Positions 63,101 through 64,000 of a stretch of DNA of 64,000 nucleotides are shown here, one piece after another. The position numbers and the translations under genes are program-made. A model generated the notes under the pieces. That model was not told where the DNA came from. It did no database searches and saw nothing but the letters and a program-made list of their open reading frames with translations. The DNA is from Rhodospirillum sp. (GTDB lineage: Bacteria > Pseudomonadota > Alphaproteobacteria > Rhodospirillales > Rhodospirillaceae). Each line of letters opens with the position of its first letter. The first letter of the stretch is position 1. Location: NCBI GenBank assembly GCA_021741145.1, contig JAIOYK010000007.1, positions 1-64,000 of the forward strand. Reading direction: 5' to 3'.

Positions 63101-64000
63101 GGCCGCGCCGGAGGCGTCGATGGCACGCTCGGCCGCGACCTCCGCATCCTGCGGATAGACGTTGCGACCCCGGATGATAATGAGGTCCGATTTCCGACCG
63201 CATACGAACAGTTCGCCCCGTTCATCGATAAAACCGAGATCACCCGTGGCGAGAAAGGGCTCTTGATCCCCGTCGACGGACGCCATGAAGCAGGCGTTGT
63301 GACCGTTCGCATAGCCCTTCGAAACGCTTGGTCCGCGAATACGAATTTCCCCGACTTGCAGCGGAGGAAGGCCGCGGCTGTCCTTTGGGGCGACGATTTT
63401 CACATCCAGCCCATTCGCGGGCCATCCGCAACCGATCAGCGTTCGACCGTCCCGATCGTCGGATGGGGGAAGGACGGTGCCGTTATGAAGGCCTTCGATG
63501 GAGACCTCTCGTCCAGTCGGCCCTTCATCGCGGGATGCACCGCTGACGATCAGGGTCGCCTCGGCCAGTCCGTAGCAGGGCAGGAAGGCCTTCTCCGAAA
63601 AGCCGAACCGATCGAATGCCCGGGAAAACGCCTTCAACGTCGATGAGCGGATCGGTTCGGCACCGGTGAAGGCAACCTTCCAGCTGGACAGGTCAAGGGA
63701 TATATCCGGCTGCCTCTCGAGTTGGTTCACGCACCGGACAAACCCGAAATCCGGACCGCCCGCGACGGTCGCCTTTTTCTCCGAAATAAAATGCAACCAC
63801 TTCAACGGGTTCCTGACAAAGGACGACGGTGTCATCAGCAGGGCGGGGAAGCCGACATGCAGCGGCGCGAGAACCCCGCCGATGAGACCCATATCGTGAT
63901 ACGGAGGCAGCCAAAGCGCGCCGTGGTCCGCCTTCGTCAGGGAGAACCGCTCGCGGATCATTTCCAGATTCGCCGTAATCTGGGCGCGGGTCAAAAGGAC
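57131..64000 (-). CDS. Hybrid FAAL-ACP-C-A(Gly)-PCP-C-TauD synthetase, 5' end outside window
   Basis: At least 2289 residues, open to the right edge; residue numbers here count from the TTG at 63994. FAAL (1-375, N-terminus missing) activates a fatty acid as acyl-AMP. ACP GLDSLG near 427. C1 HHIISDAW near 613 (Asp-Ala instead of Asp-Gly). A1 TSGSTGKPKG near 1081 with specificity residues D-I-L-Q-L-G-V-I-W-K, one change from the glycine code. PCP GGHSLLAH near 1463. C2 HHIACDGEG near 1652 is canonical. The C-terminal TauD/SyrP-like dioxygenase (about 1985-2287) has LWHNEDSF near 2056 and RAAHGRM near 2248 (2-His-1-carboxylate triad). It loads a fatty acid, adds Gly, then condenses the next amino acid. 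Confidence 0.92.
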   Translation of the reverse strand, partial: VLLTRAQITANLEMIRERFSLTKADHGALWLPPYHDMGLIGGVLAPLHVGFPALLMTPSSFVRNPLKWLHFISEKKATVAGGPDFGFVRCVNQLERQPDISLDLSSWKVAFTGAEPIRSSTLKAFSRAFDRFGFSEKAFLPCYGLAEATLIVSGASRDEGPTGREVSIEGLHNGTVLPPSDDRDGRTLIGCGWPANGLDVKIVAPKDSRGLPPLQVGEIRIRGPSVSKGYANGHNACFMASVDGDQEPFLATGDLGFIDERGELFVCGRKSDLIIIRGRNVYPQDAEVAAERAIDASGAAAAFSIDTGESEKLVVLREIPRRLDMAPERVLAALRAAIFEAVGVQADEIALIKPNALPRTTSGKIRRRECGRLYQSGGFSPIRTSRSGGGDIEIDGTEAIEILKAVIADVLGIPVESVNAEEPATYAGLDSLGAILVCEKLSSAFGINLAPDRLIGDEPLSALPMEARPEDALGPAHPAEEPTRPFDLSVGQKAIWHQHCLGAGTAFNLPLALTLTDDLNIAALRKAIDTLISRHPSLRTSFGLVTGEPRQRVLSPEEIPTGLEVIATEGMDDPMLLKRLYDEANKPLDLARGQVFRCCLLAPENRAATLLLVAHHIISDAWSLNLLAREVVEDYASLASGAGGPIRSADGGMAFVVAAEKAFVSSEDGTAMLEAWAEHLSDAPPDTAIPMDFPREQHQTFAAASIRVHLSDHESAALRDIARRERTTLFVVIAAAISSALSRLSGSAEVVLGASLACRGKSQLRDIVGLVMNPVALRIPTGVNLTFTDIIRAAHAALARARARAEVPFASVVKRIGLSGSASGPPLFQTLVTLHQVDRLERELGRSRWAMGDIPQSGAQVDLMFDIYDRGDSIGWTMRYLPRLFTGTTANRISETVGLVLNALLKDRETEHAAVDIVGAADMALLHAKSTAVTMGSIGLVDAISRHAARDGERIAVSSATEGVTYQRLLRKAEAWRTCLQRHTDARSARPVGLLLEKSADYVAAFLGGLMAGAPVVPIARDLPPDHIKSILEQSGADCVITRPETLGLIPETCQALTEPDDGPTCATPPPLPPKRLAYVMFTSGSTGKPKGIGVEIASLEATVVAFAHLLGMTAEDVLVSTSSLSFDISILEIFLPLYAGGHLVLGRDGIMAEPESVTDILSRTGATYLQATPSTLSGLADSATSHPNLTILCGGEPATPGLFARLAKICGRVLNVYGPTETTIWSSFADATHDPDPPLGRPLPGERLHVLNEHLIPVPVGAEGELYIAGTGVARGYIRDPMRTAEKFMPDPFSAEPGQRMFRTGDLVRIRADGSIEFRGRLDRQLKIRGFRIEPEGIDAVLARHAALARSVTTATGDGVNRMLVSILEVREGHALDHDELRSYLARRMPAHAVPSTFRIVDKIPLSSRGKIDVKAALAQPGRTLSSARGIEPVTRTEIELAAIWREALGGDDIRAEDNFFSLGGHSLLAHRVVLQIRSRLRRDVTVAELFAHPRLRDLAARVDAYHPSITGDSQPSGNADGLTDAQRRIWITEQLRPGATPNVSLSLRVRGPLDEKALRDALGDLVHRHEELRTLFVSDNGLPRKRTASDADLDLEIADHPPALEEDRELIAVDLAARAARAPLDLASGPLMQVRLWRFDEHDGVLTLAMHHIACDGEGAKILLSDLSDLYEARLSGRRAPAATKKVVPLDDDDSRRKGSLDWWIQRLSKSPRRIFPSAKAVPPTGDANTIINRATSDFRARVNAFAQRRGVTPFTVYCAAFLQTLKGLSGEDKLVIGTDFAGRDSGAAAMSVSPVVNQVAILADLSRAETFADAVGAVKTAISETLPHVAVSYDKVARALNTARPETPDLFDVKIVHQQAAASQLRLGAANLTRLPRVISRTREALILVIFEDPDGISFELHHRTDLLTRDRAERILRTLREKLEAGMHAPDNETPVDTPKAGFTRRRAGRRHVASPARQATEAAPAKGVRTITPDAIGQDLPGWIERNRDQLATDLAREMALLFRGFDCTTPRSMERIAAAAGARVYQTTEHPRTPLSRSVFHPVPYSHRQRLLWHNEDSFKKSWPSHIWFACAEPAATGGETVVASSTDILDAVRRIAPRLANEGLTYVRRYGTGPGLDWRTVFGTDDIDMVEDRAKSEGMICQWDGDALTTYASRPGVLGHPLTGQECWVGQILHFHPAALPPEARASMEAVFGGTRLPRDCRYADGGRIPDDIVSAISEAYAGLETPVRWRRGDLLAVDNVRAAHGRMKYEGKRGLLVMPTGLVEFSDDESLGSPTQHFEPE

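Noticed and set aside
1-64000. CRISPR arrays, tRNA or rRNA genes, replication origin
   Set aside because: No regularly spaced repeats, cloverleaf sequences, rRNA-like conserved blocks or DnaA-box clusters were noticed on reading; a dedicated scan (tRNAscan-SE, CRISPR finder) would be needed to exclude them fully.

Overview
The window reads as chromosomal DNA of a GC-rich alphaproteobacterium, most likely a member of the Rhodospirillales or a relative. The basis is gene content and gene style: GlcDEF glycolate oxidase, the paired N-formylglutamate amidohydrolase and YbdK-type ligase, an ELM1-family protein, DUF599 and a Ugp transporter. No rRNA or tRNA gene was seen, so the placement is an inference.

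Layout. (1) Positions 1-20000 are mostly housekeeping: the tail of a transposase, glcDEF, a mipA-like / response regulator / histidine kinase operon with a possible 40-codon gene wedged between regulator and kinase, an AbrB-family membrane protein, a glyoxalase-like protein, pyruvate kinase, glycerate kinase, the amidohydrolase-YbdK pair, a tautomerase, a divergent SDR/LysR pair, a chemotaxis receptor, a Cache-domain periplasmic protein and a CHAP-domain secreted protein. (2) Positions 20262-29073 form a compact catabolic island built around one divergent promoter region. To the left lie an SDR, an FAH-family hydrolase, a three-part TRAP transporter and a GntR-type regulator. To the right lie an LldD-type 2-hydroxyacid oxidase, an acetoacetate-decarboxylase-like protein and an NAD-dependent epimerase. 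The substrate is unknown, probably an organic acid. (3) Positions 29191-38982 carry ELM1, a 2OG-Fe(II) oxygenase, an MBL-fold hydrolase, DUF599, a GGDEF protein, a DMT exporter, an alpha/beta hydrolase, a cyclic-nucleotide-binding protein and a LacI regulator. (4) Positions 39288-44546 are a ugpBAEC operon (glycerol-3-phosphate ABC importer) with an endonuclease/exonuclease/phosphatase-fold enzyme as its last gene. Two LacI-type operators sit between the regulator and the operon. (5) Positions 44661-45308 hold decayed IS5- and IS1380-type transposase fragments.

(6) From 45648 to the right edge lies a lipopeptide-polyketide biosynthetic cluster, and this is the most interesting part. Three plus-strand accessory genes (a flavin acyl-CoA-dehydrogenase-like enzyme whose usual catalytic Glu position holds Ser, a haem-oxygenase-fold diiron oxidase, and a PLP decarboxylase) converge on a minus-strand assembly line. 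Its order is FAAL-ACP-C-A-PCP-C-TauD (5' end beyond the window), an MbtH protein, degenerate C-A-PCP, and KS-AT-KR-ACP. Specificity residues read by eye match the glycine code in the first A domain and the asparagine code in the second. The fused TauD/SyrP-like domain beside a degenerate C domain suggests beta-hydroxylation of the carrier-bound Asn. The KR has His in place of its catalytic Tyr. The predicted scaffold is N-acyl-Gly-(beta-hydroxy)Asn extended by one malonate, probably left as a beta-keto unit. No thioesterase is visible, so release is unexplained.
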